A stretch of DNA of 64,000 bases, taken from Thermodesulfomicrobium sp. WS. Lineage in GTDB: Bacteria; Desulfobacterota; Desulfovibrionia; Desulfovibrionales; Desulfomicrobiaceae. The DNA is taken from the NCBI RefSeq assembly GCF_027925145.1, contig NZ_AP027130.1:744001-808000 (forward strand), written 5' to 3'. The position numbers and the translations under genes were made by a program. Below are positions 14,232-23,808 of the stretch, one piece after another. The notes under the pieces were generated by a model. That model saw only the letters and a list, made by a program, of their open reading frames with translations, was not told the DNA's origin and did not search any database. Within the stretch, counting starts at the first letter, position 1, and each line of letters begins with the position of its first letter.

Positions 14232-15611
14232 CTACCATCGGGCTTCGACGGTGTAGCGGACCACCATCGGCGCATCTTTTGGCGTGGGCGCAAGGGTGAG
14301 GTCAAGGAGGGCCGTGCGGCTGTCTTTTTGGACAAAGGGATGGGACGGGGCTTGGATGGTCCAGTCGCCATGGAAGCGCTCCGAAAGCTCCAGCCGCTGC
14401 GGGGTGCTTTGGGCGCTCTGGATACGAAGCTCCCAGGTGCAGCGGGCGGCGTTGCGGCCGAGTTCCTGGTAGTCGAGCATGCGCCGCTCGATGACGACGT
14501 CGAAAGACTCTCCCAGGCGCAGTCGGGCCTCGGTGTCCACAGGGGTGTGGCCGATGGTGTTTTCGCCAAGGAGTACGGGACCGCTTTCCGTCTTTCCGTA
14601 TACGCGCACCGTCCCTTGCGGTAGGGGGATGCCGAGGCCGCTTGCGGCACGGTTGTGCAGACGGAGCATGGTCCGGGGGTGGGTGGTCGTGGTGGCGCCG
14701 GACCAGCGTTGGGGCATGGCGTCGCTCGCCGCGGCGAGATACGGCTCCACCTGGATGGTGCGCGTGGCGATGAGCGGGACCTGCACGGTCTCGTTGGCGG
14801 CGATGTCCACGGGCTGCGGCAGGGTGTACATGTGGCCGCCGTGAATTTCTTCCCGGTGGTACTGCGGGCCCTCTTCCCGGACCATACTGGGGGCGGCGAG
14901 ATATTTGCGGGAATTGTCTTCGTTGAAGTCCACATCGCCGGCGACCAGGCGCAGCTGCGCCCCGGCGAGGTCCAGTCCCGCATTGTTGGTGATGGTGGCC
15001 TGTCCCGTGAGCTCTCCGGTAGTGCCGTCGTGGTGGAGATAGAGGCTGTAGTCCATGGACCAGCGCATGCCGCTCGCCAGGTAGAGAACCTCTATGTCGT
15101 GGTGGTTGGGGCCGAGATTCTTGGCTCGCCAGGAGAGGGTGGGGGCAAGGACGAGGGAATTTGCCTGTGGGATCTGGATGCCGCGGTGCTCGCCCAAATA
15201 GATGCCGTCTTCCATCTGGAAGATGGGCGGGGTGGTGGCGGCAAGCAGTACCGCTTCCCGGGAGATGGTGCGCTCTGGGGTGGTGGGATCAGGCAGGAGC
15301 ACGCGCACGGTGTGGCCTTTGAGGGCGTTGAGGAGGTTTGCCGGGGTGGTGATCCCGGGATGGAAACGGATGTCGGTGGCGGTTACAGTGCTCGGATCGG
15401 TATTCGAGCGCACGGTGACGGAGGAAAGGTCAAGGGTGGCGGCCACGCCGGGGAAGGTGACCGCGCTTTCGCCTTGGGGGTGCTCCACGCGGCGCAGGTG
15501 GCGGATGAGAGCGTGATCGGCGCTGTACATCGTGACCTGGGTGGAAAGATCGTGGGCCTCGGCAGACAGGGCGTTGAGCGTAAGACCAAGGAGGGTGATG
15601 AAGGGGAACAT
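14232..15611 (-). CDS. Exported DUF4139 domain protein
   Basis: A 459-residue protein with a signal peptide (residues 1-19, cut near AEAHD). The body is beta-rich and matches the DUF4139 family, a presumed surface or periplasmic protein of unknown function also known from mucoidy-inhibitor-like proteins. Typical segments are LSWRAKNLGPNHHDIEVLYL, then the paired strands around GELTGQATITNNAGLDLAGA and the late GESFDVVIERRM. It lacks the long coiled coil found in some relatives, so this is the short form. It sits 9 bases before sdaA and 17 bases after a glycosyltransferase, which suggests one transcript, but the functions do not obviously connect. Confidence 0.75.
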   Translation of the reverse strand: MFPFITLLGLTLNALSAEAHDLSTQVTMYSADHALIRHLRRVEHPQGESAVTFPGVAATLDLSSVTVRSNTDPSTVTATDIRFHPGITTPANLLNALKGHTVRVLLPDPTTPERTISREAVLLAATTPPIFQMEDGIYLGEHRGIQIPQANSLVLAPTLSWRAKNLGPNHHDIEVLYLASGMRWSMDYSLYLHHDGTTGELTGQATITNNAGLDLAGAQLRLVAGDVDFNEDNSRKYLAAPSMVREEGPQYHREEIHGGHMYTLPQPVDIAANETVQVPLIATRTIQVEPYLAAASDAMPQRWSGATTTTHPRTMLRLHNRAASGLGIPLPQGTVRVYGKTESGPVLLGENTIGHTPVDTEARLRLGESFDVVIERRMLDYQELGRNAARCTWELRIQSAQSTPQRLELSERFHGDWTIQAPSHPFVQKDSRTALLDLTLAPTPKDAPMVVRYTVEARW

Positions 15612-15628
15612 GGTCGGCTCCGGAGGGT

Positions 15629-16399
15629 TTAGGAGGTGTTGTGGGTGTGGAGGGCAAGTTCCGTGGCGCGGAGGTATTTGTGGAAGGCGTAGAAAAAGCC
15701 GTTGATAGCCAGCACAAAACCCGCACGGCCGTCGAGAAAGCCCGCACGCAACACATATATCTTGGCAAAGCGGGCGAGTCCATGGGCCAGGGCCGTGAGC
15801 ACCGAGGGATGTTTTCCCTGCCGCACCAGGTCTTGGGCCGCGATTTGGGTGTAGGCGTTCATCTTTTCCACGTGCTGGGCCAGGTTGGCATAGGGGTAGT
15901 GGAGGATGTCGCCTGCAAGGCGTCGGGTGGGACCGTGAGGGCGAAAACCGTAGTGCGGGGGGGAGACGTGCACCTCGGTCTTTTCCAAGAGAAAGACCCG
16001 GGGCAGGAGGTCGGGATACCAGCCGCTATGGCGTAAGAATCGGTCGAAATAGAAGGACGCCCGCGGACAGAGAAAGGCCACGGCGTCGCCTGGGTCGGCG
16101 AGAGCCGCCTGAATGGACGCCTGCAGCGCCGGCGAGAGGATCTCGTCTTGGTCTAGGGAGACCACCCATGGGGTGTGGATCTCAGCAAAGGCAAAACGGA
16201 ACTGGTCCGCCGGACCTGTCCAGTGCCGCACCAGCACCCGCGCCCCACAGGCGGCAGCGATGTCCCGGGTGCGGTCAGTACTCTCGGAGTCCACCACCAG
16301 GATCTCGTCGCAGAACGCCAGGGAGCACAGGCAGGCTTCCAGGTGGCGCTCCCCGTCTTTGGTGAGTACGAGTCCCGTGATCGGAGGGCGGCTAGACAC
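15629..16399 (-). CDS. Family 2 glycosyltransferase (WaaE/KdtX-like)
   Basis: A 256-residue inverting glycosyltransferase with a GT-A fold. The nucleotide-sugar site shows [18 protein letters not shown] and [12 protein letters not shown]; the metal-binding DxD equivalent is in SLDQDEIL. The size and the C-terminal region with amphipathic helices match the WaaE/KdtX branch that adds sugars to the lipopolysaccharide inner core at the cytoplasmic face of the membrane. The acceptor here is not known. The start overlaps the last 8 bases of tmk. Confidence 0.85.
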   Translation of the reverse strand: MSSRPPITGLVLTKDGERHLEACLCSLAFCDEILVVDSESTDRTRDIAAACGARVLVRHWTGPADQFRFAFAEIHTPWVVSLDQDEILSPALQASIQAALADPGDAVAFLCPRASFYFDRFLRHSGWYPDLLPRVFLLEKTEVHVSPPHYGFRPHGPTRRLAGDILHYPYANLAQHVEKMNAYTQIAAQDLVRQGKHPSVLTALAHGLARFAKIYVLRAGFLDGRAGFVLAINGFFYAFHKYLRATELALHTHNTS

Positions 16400-17024
16400 G
16401 GCCGCGTTCTTCCAGCACGCGTAGAATGGCGTCGAATACCGTTTCCGGCGTCCCTGTGGCGTCTACCACGGCGATGCGCGCGCGGTTGAGGGCCGCCCAG
16501 GTGAGGTAGCCTTCCCGTATGCGGGTGTGGAAGGCCAGATCTTCGGCCTCAAACCGGCTTTCGTCCGGAGCCCCGGTGCTGAGGTTGCGGGCCAGCGCCC
16601 GGCGCAGTCCGGTTTCGGGGTCCACGTCGAGGACGATGGTCAGATCAGGCCATAGTCCGGCCACCGCCAGGTCGCAGAGTTCCGCCAGCCGGGCCGGGAT
16701 CATGCCGCGGCCGTAGCCTTGGTAGACGATGGTGGAGTCCGCGAACCGGTCGCAGAGCACCATTCGTCCGGCACCCAGGGCCGGGCGGATGACCGTGGCT
16801 ACATGCTGGGCGCGGTCGGCAAGGTAGAGAAAGAGCTCGGCCTCGCGGGTGATGTCCGTGGCCGCAGGATCGAGCAAAAGCCGCCGCAGTTCTGCGCCCA
16901 GGCGGCTTCCTCCGGGCTCACGGGTGGTGAGTACGTCGTGGCCGTGACGGATGAAATACTCGGCAAGCAGCCGCTGTTGGGTGGTTTTCCCGCAGCCTTC
17001 CATGCCTTCGAGGGTAAGAAACAT
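16392..17024 (-). CDS. tmk: Thymidylate kinase
   Basis: The 210-residue enzyme phosphorylates dTMP to dTDP. It shows the P-loop GMEGCGKTT (residues 7-15), the [10 protein letters not shown] motif and the DR motif in [10 protein letters not shown]. The start at 17024 is preferred to an ATG 13 codons upstream because AGGAG lies 7 bases before it and the protein then starts at the P-loop strand as in its relatives. It lies 42 bases after the HD-domain exonuclease gene on the same strand. Confidence 0.95.
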   Translation of the reverse strand: MFLTLEGMEGCGKTTQQRLLAEYFIRHGHDVLTTREPGGSRLGAELRRLLLDPAATDITREAELFLYLADRAQHVATVIRPALGAGRMVLCDRFADSTIVYQGYGRGMIPARLAELCDLAVAGLWPDLTIVLDVDPETGLRRALARNLSTGAPDESRFEAEDLAFHTRIREGYLTWAALNRARIAVVDATGTPETVFDAILRVLEERGRV

Positions 17025-17066
17025 GGGGATCTCCTGGGGTGCTGAGGCAGGGTGATCGCACAAGCC

Positions 17067-18071
17067 TTATGCCTGTGCCTTGTCGTTCGCAGGCGCGGTA
17101 GCGGCGGATGCAGGGCGCGGGGTGCGCAGGGGCTCGAACACGGCCCGGCCCAGCGCCGGGATGCGCTCCGACCAGGACAATGGGGGGGAGCCTGCCAGGG
17201 CCGCCCGGGTGGTGGCGATTTTGGCATCCAGGTTGTCGGCAAAGTGGAGGATGAAGGCCTCCACGGTCATGGGCTCTCGGGGAGTGCCGAATTCCGGCTG
17301 TCCGTGGTGGCTCACCACCAGGTGCCGCAGATGCAGGGCAAGGCCTTCAGGGAGTTCGGGTACCTGGGCGAGGAAGCGGTCGAGGATCTCCATCCCCAAA
17401 ATCAGGTGTCCGACGAGCCGGCCGGCATCGGTGTACTCTCGCTCCAGGCCCGTGCGGATCTCAAAGGCCTTGCCCAGGTCGTGGAAGAGGGTGGCCACCA
17501 GCAGAATCTCTTGGTCCGCCTCAGGGTAGAGGGCGGCGATGGCTTGGGTAAGGCGCATGACCGCCAGGGTGTGCTCCAGAAGCCCCCCGACGTAGGCGTG
17601 GTGTACTTTTTTGGCCCCTGGGGCCTGAATCAGCGCCGTACGGATTTCCGGGTCCGTGAGCACCAAGGAGCAGAGGGTGCGCCACGGGGTGTAGGTGAGG
17701 CCGGCATCCAGGAGCGCTTCCAGCTGGGCGAGAAGCTCTGCAGCCGGGGTGGCGCTGGTGGTCATGAAGTCCGCAAGTTCCACGGAGGCTGGGTCCACGA
17801 GCAGGAACGAGCTGACATTGATTTGCGTCTGGCCGTTGTACCTGGTGACCGTGCCCTCCACCCTGGCGATGGTCCCGCGGGGCACGTCCGTAACGGCCTG
17901 GCTGGTAGGCGCCCAGATGCGGGCCTCCATCTGGCCGCTTTTGTCCATGAGGGTAATCTGCCAATAGGGGCCGTTTTTGGCCTCCCGGCGTTGGGCGGCG
18001 GTGACGGCGAAGAGATCCGCCACTGGGTCGCCTGGGGTAAGGTCGCTGAGATAGGTTTGCTTCATGGTCAT
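17067..18071 (-). CDS. YhaM-like HD-domain 3'-5' exoribonuclease
   Basis: About 334 residues with an N-terminal OB-fold nucleic-acid-binding domain (residues 1-100, including YWQITLMDKSGQMEARIW) and a C-terminal HD phosphohydrolase domain. Metal ligands are visible in HHAYVGGLLEHT, LFHDLGK and VVSHHG. The domain order matches YhaM-type 3'-5' exonucleases acting on RNA or single-stranded DNA. The start is unsure: a TTG at 18083 has GAGG too close, the ATG at 18071 has it 13 bases away, and the ATG at 18065 gives the most family-like N-terminus (MKQTYLSDL). It is divergent from korD across a 146-bp gap. Confidence 0.85.
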   Translation of the reverse strand: MTMKQTYLSDLTPGDPVADLFAVTAAQRREAKNGPYWQITLMDKSGQMEARIWAPTSQAVTDVPRGTIARVEGTVTRYNGQTQINVSSFLLVDPASVELADFMTTSATPAAELLAQLEALLDAGLTYTPWRTLCSLVLTDPEIRTALIQAPGAKKVHHAYVGGLLEHTLAVMRLTQAIAALYPEADQEILLVATLFHDLGKAFEIRTGLEREYTDAGRLVGHLILGMEILDRFLAQVPELPEGLALHLRHLVVSHHGQPEFGTPREPMTVEAFILHFADNLDAKIATTRAALAGSPPLSWSERIPALGRAVFEPLRTPRPASAATAPANDKAQA

Positions 18072-18217
18072 GGAAGTTGCCAATCCTCAATGTCTGGCAT
18101 AGGTGAGAGCACGTACGCATGGGTGGTGTCGCCGCCCGCGAAGCGTATGGTTTTTTGCCCAAAATGGTGCAACTGGCAAGCGACGATGGTGAGCCGGATT
18201 GGCGGCAGGAGGCGTGG

Positions 18218-18517
18218 ATGACTGGCAAGCGAGGACGGGGCCAAACCCAGGTGCGTATCTATCCGGACTGGTGTAAAGGCTGCGGCATTTGTGTGGCCTT
18301 TTGTCCGGCCGGGGTGTTCGCCATGGGGCCGCAGGGCAAGGCGGTGGTGGCCAAGGAAGAATTGTGTATAGATTGTGGATTTTGCGAACTTCACTGTCCG
18401 GATTTCGCGGTGTCCGTAACCCCGCGTCCTGGGGGAGAGGGCACTTCCCAGGTGAGTCCCAAGGTGCACGAGGAGTCTAAGGAGGCCGAGCATGGCGAGC
18501 AAGAAACGCGCTCGTAA
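18218..18517 (+). CDS. korD: Ferredoxin-like subunit of 2-oxoacid:ferredoxin oxidoreductase
   Basis: A 99-residue protein with two [4Fe-4S] motifs: CKGCGICVAFCP and CIDCGFCELHCP. It is the electron-carrier subunit of a four-subunit Kor enzyme. The start at 18218 was chosen over an ATG 33 codons upstream because AGGAGG lies 5 bases before it and the upstream residues are not conserved-looking. The last 26 bases overlap korA. It is the first gene of a long plus-strand run that continues to queD. The 146-bp gap from the divergent exonuclease gene should hold its promoter, but only a weak candidate (TTGCCA at 18077, TAGGTG at 18100) is visible. Confidence 0.9.
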   Translation: MTGKRGRGQTQVRIYPDWCKGCGICVAFCPAGVFAMGPQGKAVVAKEELCIDCGFCELHCPDFAVSVTPRPGGEGTSQVSPKVHEESKEAEHGEQETRS

Positions 18518-19640
18518 GGAACTCTTCGCCCAAGGCAACGACGCCGTGGTGGAAGGGGCCCTTTTGGCCGGCTGTACGTTCTATGCTGGCTATCCCATCA
18601 CTCCGTCCACAGAGATCGCCGAGGGCATGGCCGCCCGGCTGCCATACGTCCCGAACGGGGTGTTCATCCAGATGGAAGACGAGATTGCGAGTCTTGGCGC
18701 GGCCATTGGCGCGTCCTTGGCCGGGCGCAAGGCCATGACCGCTACCTCGGGCCCGGGGTTTTCCCTCATGCAGGAGCATATCGGCTACGCCTGCATGGTG
18801 GAGGCGCCAGTGGTCATCGTCAATGTCATGCGCGGTGGGCCGAGCACAGGGCTCCCTACGAGCCCGGCTCAAGGCGATGTGCAGCAGGCCCGCTGGGGGA
18901 CGCACGGGGATCATTCCATCATCGTGCTCTCGGCAAGTAATGTCCAAGAATGTCTGGAAATGACCGTGACGGCCTTCAATTTCGCCGAAAAGTACCGCAC
19001 TCCGGTGATTCTGCTCCTCGATGAGGTGACGGCCCATACGCGCGAGCGGCTGGTGATTCCGGAAGCAGGAGAGGTGGAGATCTTTTCTCGGGTGGCGCCC
19101 TCCATGCCCCCGGAGTGGTACGTGCCCTACGAAGACGGCCTGCGTGGGGTGCCGCCCATGCCGGCCATGGGCTCCGGCTACCGCTACCACGTCACGGGGC
19201 TTACCCATGACCGCAACGGATTTCCCACCTCGCGGCCGGACGAAGTCCAGGCCCTCATTTCCCGGCAGTTCCGCAAGATCGACCAGTTCTTCTACGACAT
19301 CCAGCTCACGGAGTCCTACTGGTGCGACGACGCCGAGGTGGCGGTGGTGGCCTACGGGTGCGTGGCCCGCTCAGCGCGTTTGGCCGTGGATCTGGCCCGA
19401 GAACAGGGCGTGCGGGCGGGGCTTCTCCATTTGAAGACCCTGTTTCCTTTCCCGCGGCCTGCGGTGGAGGCGGTGCTGCGCACCTGCTCCCGGGTGGTGA
19501 TCCCGGAGATGAACATGGGACAGATTTCGCGCGAGGTAAAACGGGTGAACAACGGCCTGGCAGCTATCCGTACCGTGAACCGCATCGATGGCCAGATCAT
19601 CACCCCCCAGGAAATCCTCAAACCCCTGCTGCGAGGCTGA
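18492..19640 (+). CDS. korA: 2-oxoacid:ferredoxin oxidoreductase, alpha subunit
   Basis: A 382-residue subunit carrying the pyrimidine-binding and transketolase C-terminal-like domains. Typical segments are AGYPITPSTEIAE (residues 33-45), TATSGPGFSLM and GGPSTGLPTSPAQGD. With KorB, KorC and KorD it oxidises a 2-oxoacid, probably 2-oxoglutarate, to the acyl-CoA with reduction of ferredoxin; in anaerobes this often supplies succinyl-CoA or runs reductively. The exact substrate cannot be read from the sequence. AAGGAGG lies 6 bases before the ATG. Confidence 0.92.
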   Translation: MASKKRARKELFAQGNDAVVEGALLAGCTFYAGYPITPSTEIAEGMAARLPYVPNGVFIQMEDEIASLGAAIGASLAGRKAMTATSGPGFSLMQEHIGYACMVEAPVVIVNVMRGGPSTGLPTSPAQGDVQQARWGTHGDHSIIVLSASNVQECLEMTVTAFNFAEKYRTPVILLLDEVTAHTRERLVIPEAGEVEIFSRVAPSMPPEWYVPYEDGLRGVPPMPAMGSGYRYHVTGLTHDRNGFPTSRPDEVQALISRQFRKIDQFFYDIQLTESYWCDDAEVAVVAYGCVARSARLAVDLAREQGVRAGLLHLKTLFPFPRPAVEAVLRTCSRVVIPEMNMGQISREVKRVNNGLAAIRTVNRIDGQIITPQEILKPLLRG

Positions 19641-19641
19641 A

Positions 19642-20490
19642 ATGGCGGCCATTACCGAACTCATTCACGACTACTTGCGCCACAATAAGAAGTTTCCACA
19701 CGTGCTCTGCGCTGGCTGCGGGCATGGCATCGTGCTCGGGGCCTTGATCCGCAGCATCCACGCCCTGGGGCTCTCCAAGGACGACGTGGCCCTGGTGGCA
19801 GGCATCGGTTGTTCGGGCCGGGTGGCGGTGTATGTGGATTTCAACACGGTGCACACCTGTCACGGCCGGGCCCTCACCGTGGCTACAGGCATCAAGATGG
19901 CTCATCCGAAGCTCAAGGTCATCGCCCTCATGGGTGATGGCGATGCCTTGGCCATTGGCGGCAACCATTTCATCCACGCCGCTCGGCGTAACATCGGCAT
20001 CACCGCCTTGGTGCTCAACAATTCCATCTATGGGATGACCGGCGGTCAAGCGTCGCCGGCGTCGCCCCTAGGCACCATGTCCACGACCACGCCGTTTGGC
20101 CAATTGGAGCGGTCTTTCGATGTGGTGGACTTGGGTCTTGCCTGTGGTGCGGGGTATGTGGCCCGGGCTACAGCCATGCATGCCCTGCTTCTGGGAAAAC
20201 TCCTGGAAGAGGCACTCACCCGGCCGGGTTTCTGCCTGGTGGAGGTGTTCACCCCCTGCCCCACGCAGTATGGTCGCAAAAACGGCTTCAAGAGCGCTGT
20301 GGATATGTACCGTTGGTACAAGGAGCGGGCCGTGAAGCGGGATCGTTGGGATACCTTGTCCAAGGAGCGCCAGGCCCAGTCCTTTCCCATCGGCGTGTTC
20401 CGGGATGCCCCCCAGCCGGGCCTTGAAGAGCGCTACTATGCCGCGTGTTCCAGTTTGCAGGAGAAGACGTCATGCCAGCCACATCAATAG
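19642..20490 (+). CDS. korB: 2-oxoacid:ferredoxin oxidoreductase, beta subunit
   Basis: The 282-residue subunit binds thiamine diphosphate: the motif GDGDALAIGGNHFIHAARRN (residues 93-112) includes the metal-binding GDGD. LCAGCGHG (residues 20-27) and GIGCSGR match KorB. The ATG at 19642, one base after the korA stop, is chosen over one 18 codons upstream because the protein then begins like other KorBs. GAGG lies about 6 bases before it. The 3' end overlaps korC by 19 bases. Confidence 0.92.
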   Translation: MAAITELIHDYLRHNKKFPHVLCAGCGHGIVLGALIRSIHALGLSKDDVALVAGIGCSGRVAVYVDFNTVHTCHGRALTVATGIKMAHPKLKVIALMGDGDALAIGGNHFIHAARRNIGITALVLNNSIYGMTGGQASPASPLGTMSTTTPFGQLERSFDVVDLGLACGAGYVARATAMHALLLGKLLEEALTRPGFCLVEVFTPCPTQYGRKNGFKSAVDMYRWYKERAVKRDRWDTLSKERQAQSFPIGVFRDAPQPGLEERYYAACSSLQEKTSCQPHQ

Positions 20491-21080
20491 ATCGTTTCGA
20501 GATCCGGCTCTCTGGCCTGGGCGGCCAGGGTATTTTGACCCTGGGGCGCATTCTTGGTCAGGCCCTGGCCTTGGAGCACGGCTATCATGTGGCCCAGACG
20601 CAAAGTTACGGTCCTGAGGCCCGGGGCGGGGCGAGCCGCGCCGACGTGGTGGTGAGTTCTCGTCCCATCAGCTATCCCAAACCGGTGAATCTGGACCTCT
20701 TGGTGGCCTTGAGCCAGGAGGCCTGTAACCTGTATTATCGGGATCTCAAGGCGGAGGGCCTGCTCTTGGTGGATGCGGACATGGTGCCGCAACCGCCCAC
20801 TAACCGGTTTTGCGCGCTCCCCTTTACCGCCCTTGCCCGGGAAAAGCTGGGAAACGCGCAGGCCATGAACATCGTGTGCCTGGGGGCGTTGGTGCATGTG
20901 CTGCCCATGCTCTCCCTGAAGGCGGTGAAGGCAACACTCCCCGCAGTATTGCCCCCTAAGATCGTGGAGCTCAATCTCAAGGCCGTGGAGCTGGGGCACG
21001 CACGGGCCAAAAAACAGTATCCGGATATTGCCAAACAATGGACATTCTCCTCACCAACGACGACGGCATCAATGCCGTAG
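20472..21080 (+). CDS. korC: 2-oxoacid:ferredoxin oxidoreductase, gamma subunit
   Basis: A 202-residue subunit with the family start RLSGLGGQGILTLGRILG and QSYGPEARGG, typical of the gamma domain that closes the active site. The ATG at 20472 has GGAG about 8 bases upstream inside korB. The last 43 bases overlap surE in another frame, and the C-terminal residues after PDIAKQ look non-conserved, so the tail may simply be read-through into surE space. Confidence 0.9.
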   Translation: MPATSIDRFEIRLSGLGGQGILTLGRILGQALALEHGYHVAQTQSYGPEARGGASRADVVVSSRPISYPKPVNLDLLVALSQEACNLYYRDLKAEGLLLVDADMVPQPPTNRFCALPFTALAREKLGNAQAMNIVCLGALVHVLPMLSLKAVKATLPAVLPPKIVELNLKAVELGHARAKKQYPDIAKQWTFSSPTTTASMP

Positions 21081-21841
21081 GGCTGCGCGCCCTGTACCGC
21101 ACCTTGCTCAATGGTGGACACAGCGTGCGGGTGGTGGCCCCAGTGACCGAGCAAAGCGCCGTGGGTCATGCCATCACCTTGTTTTCTCCCCTGCGCGTGG
21201 TGGAGGTGCAGGAGGTGGGCTTCGAGGGATTAGGCGTGGTGGGCACCCCGGCCGATTGCGTCAAGCTAGCGGTGCATCACGTGCTTGCGCGGCGGCCCGA
21301 TCTGGTGATCTCGGGCATCAATGCTGGTGCCAACGTGGGCGTGGACGTGCTCTATTCCGGCACGGTCTCTGCGGCGACGGAAGGGGCCTTGGCCGGGATC
21401 CGCGCCTTGGCCGTATCCGTGGACGACTTCCGTCCCTGGGATCTTTCCGCTCAAGCCCTGTGCACCGCCTCCTTCGTGGCGGACTTTCCCTGGGCGTCGC
21501 TGCCGCCGCTCACGGTGCTCAACCTCAATTTTCCGGCAGGACCCTTGCCCTATCCGCCGCGTATCGAGGTGTGTCCGCAGACCAGCGCCACCTATCGGGA
21601 TTGGTACATCGAGCGGGCCGATCCCCGCGGTCGGCCGTATTATTGGCTCGGAGGCGTCATCCCCGAGGAGTTGGTGCAGCCAGGTACGGACCGGGCCTTG
21701 CTCTCCCAAGGCTGCATCACCCTGACGCCACTCACTTTTGACCTCACCCATTGGGCGTTTTTGAACGTCTTGCGAGATACCCTTCGTCAACCCGATCAAG
21801 GAGGAGCCCATGCCCCTGACCACACCGAAAGCGATGTTTGA
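21038..21841 (+). CDS. surE: 5'/3'-nucleotidase SurE
   Basis: A 267-residue metal-dependent nucleoside monophosphate phosphatase linked to stress survival and nucleotide salvage. The N-terminal MDILLTNDDG holds the metal-binding Asp pair. SGINAGANVGVDVLYSGTVSAA is the second active-site region (given here in part as SGINAG and YSGTVSAA). It starts inside korC and ends 32 bases inside fba, so translation is coupled at both ends. It is the odd metabolic member between Kor and glycolytic genes. Confidence 0.94.
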   Translation: MDILLTNDDGINAVGLRALYRTLLNGGHSVRVVAPVTEQSAVGHAITLFSPLRVVEVQEVGFEGLGVVGTPADCVKLAVHHVLARRPDLVISGINAGANVGVDVLYSGTVSAATEGALAGIRALAVSVDDFRPWDLSAQALCTASFVADFPWASLPPLTVLNLNFPAGPLPYPPRIEVCPQTSATYRDWYIERADPRGRPYYWLGGVIPEELVQPGTDRALLSQGCITLTPLTFDLTHWAFLNVLRDTLRQPDQGGAHAPDHTESDV

Positions 21842-22736
21842 GCGGGCCTACGCTGAAGGCTTTGCCATCGGCGGGTTCAACGTCAACAACATGGAAATCG
21901 TCCAAGGCATCATGGAGGCGGGTGCCGCGGAGAAATCTCCTTTAATCCTCCAAGTTTCCGCAGGCGCTCGGAAGTATGCCGGCCAGGCGTACATCATCAA
22001 ATTGGTGGAGGCGGCCTTGGCCACCGTGGATTTGCCGGTGGTACTCCATCTGGACCACGGACAGAACTTCGAGATCTGTAAGGAAGTCATCGACGGGGGA
22101 TTTTCGTCGGTGATGATCGACGGCTCGCATTTGCCGTATGAAGAAAATATCGCGCTCACCCGCAAGGTGGTGGAGTACGCTCACGACCGTGGGGTGTGGG
22201 TGGAGGCGGAACTAGGCCGCTTGGCGGGGGTGGAAGACGATGTCCATGCTGCGGAAAGCGTCTACACGGATCCGGATCAGGCCGCAGAGTTCGTGGGGCG
22301 CACGGGCTGCGATTCCCTGGCCATCGCCATCGGCACCAGCCACGGGGCCTACAAGTTTTCCGGAGAGGCCCGTTTGGATTTCGACCGCCTGGAGAAGGTG
22401 GGCAAACTCTTGCCCGGATTTCCCATTGTGCTCCACGGGGCGTCCTCGGTGCCCCAGGAGTTCGTGGCCATGGCCAATGCGTACGGCGCGCAGATCGGCA
22501 GCGCCCGCGGGGTGCCGGAAGAGCTCTTGCGCAAGGCCGCCAGCATGGCGGTGTGCAAGATCAACATCGACACCGATATCCGTCTGGCCATGACTGCCAC
22601 CATCCGCAAATATTTCGTCGAACATCCGGATCATTTCGATCCGCGACAGTATTTGAGCGCAGCCCGGGATGCGGTGCGGGAGATGGTGCGGCACAAGATC
22701 CGCAACGTCTTGGGTTCGAGCAATAAAATCGCATAA
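21810..22736 (+). CDS. fba: Class II fructose-1,6-bisphosphate aldolase
   Basis: A 308-residue zinc-dependent aldolase interconverting fructose-1,6-bisphosphate and the two triose phosphates. Zinc and catalytic residues appear in VVLHLDHGQ, MIDGSHLPYEEN and VEAELGRLAG; the phosphate site is in VLHGASSVP. GGAGG (in AAGGAGGAGCCC) lies before the ATG. The length and the NIDTDIRLA segment match the bacterial short class II form. It is followed by gap after 11 bases, so two consecutive glycolysis/gluconeogenesis steps are co-transcribed. Confidence 0.95.
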   Translation: MPLTTPKAMFERAYAEGFAIGGFNVNNMEIVQGIMEAGAAEKSPLILQVSAGARKYAGQAYIIKLVEAALATVDLPVVLHLDHGQNFEICKEVIDGGFSSVMIDGSHLPYEENIALTRKVVEYAHDRGVWVEAELGRLAGVEDDVHAAESVYTDPDQAAEFVGRTGCDSLAIAIGTSHGAYKFSGEARLDFDRLEKVGKLLPGFPIVLHGASSVPQEFVAMANAYGAQIGSARGVPEELLRKAASMAVCKINIDTDIRLAMTATIRKYFVEHPDHFDPRQYLSAARDAVREMVRHKIRNVLGSSNKIA

Positions 22737-22747
22737 GGAGAAAAGAG

Positions 22748-23746
22748 ATGGGTGTGCGAATCGCTCTCAATGGATTTGGCCGCATTGGCCGCTACATGGC
22801 CCGCGTCCTTGCTGGCCGGGAAGATTTGGAGCTGGTGGCCGTCAATGCCCGGGGCGACAACGCTTCTTTGGCACATTTGCTCAAGTACGACTCCGTGCAC
22901 GGGACCTTCCCGGGCGAGGTCGTGGCCACCGAGGATGGGTTCACCATCAACGGCCGGCTGGTGCGGGTGACCCGCAACGCCCCGGATGCCTGGGACTGGG
23001 CCTCCGTGGGGGCGGATATCGTGGTGGAGAGCACGGGCAAGTTCACTGACCGCGAGAGCTGCGAGCGTCATTTGGCGTGTGGGGCCAAGAAGGTGATCGT
23101 CTCGGCCCCGGCCAAAAATCCCGACATCACGGTGGTTATGGGCGTCAATGACGACGCCCTCACCGCCGAGCACCGCATCATCTCCAACGCCTCGTGCACC
23201 ACCAACTGCCTGGCGCCGGTGGCCAAGGTGCTGCACACCACCTTTGGCATCAAACACGCCCTCATGACCACCATCCATTCCTACACCATGAGCCAGCGCA
23301 TCCTGGACGGCACGCACAAGGATTTGCGCCGGGCCCGGGCTGGGGCCATGAACATTCTGCCCACCACTACGGGCGCGGCTCGGGCGGTGACCCTGGTGAT
23401 CCCGGAGCTTGCGGGCAAGCTCGACGGCATGGCCGTGCGCGTCCCCACCCCCAATGTCTCGTTGGTGGACCTGGTGGCTGAGGTGGAGCGGCCCACCACC
23501 GCAGCCGAGGTCAACGCCGCCCTCAAGGCTGCGGCCGCTGGCCCGGAAGGCGGCCCCATGGGCTATACGGAACTGCCTTTGGTCTCCATGGACTATGTGG
23601 GCAGCCCCTACGGCGGAGTGGTGGACGGCCTGTGTACGGCAGTCATGGACGGCACCATGATGAAGGTCATCGTCTGGTACGACAACGAGGCCGGTTTTAC
23701 CCACCAATTGGTACGGCTCACCGCCAAGGTGGCCGCGTTGCTCTAA
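22748..23746 (+). CDS. gap: Glyceraldehyde-3-phosphate dehydrogenase, type I
   Basis: A 332-residue NAD-binding enzyme of glycolysis and gluconeogenesis. The N-terminal Rossmann motif is INGFGRIGR-like (LNGFGRIGRYMAR) and the catalytic Cys lies in SNASCTTNCLAPVAKV near residue 152. WYDNEAGF appears near the C-terminus as expected. AAGGAG (22735-22740) lies 7 bases before the ATG. A 33-bp hairpin without T tract (23762-23794) separates it from dnaE. Confidence 0.96.
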   Translation: MGVRIALNGFGRIGRYMARVLAGREDLELVAVNARGDNASLAHLLKYDSVHGTFPGEVVATEDGFTINGRLVRVTRNAPDAWDWASVGADIVVESTGKFTDRESCERHLACGAKKVIVSAPAKNPDITVVMGVNDDALTAEHRIISNASCTTNCLAPVAKVLHTTFGIKHALMTTIHSYTMSQRILDGTHKDLRRARAGAMNILPTTTGAARAVTLVIPELAGKLDGMAVRVPTPNVSLVDLVAEVERPTTAAEVNAALKAAAAGPEGGPMGYTELPLVSMDYVGSPYGGVVDGLCTAVMDGTMMKVIVWYDNEAGFTHQLVRLTAKVAALL

Positions 23747-23808
23747 TTGTCGGCAATCCCGGGGCGGAAAGCATAGGATGCCTGGCTTCCGCCCTGCTTG
23801 TGTTCGCG

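Noticed and set aside
23762-23794. Hairpin between gap and dnaE as an intrinsic terminator
   Set aside because: The 8-bp stem is good but no T tract follows in either direction, so I do not call termination.
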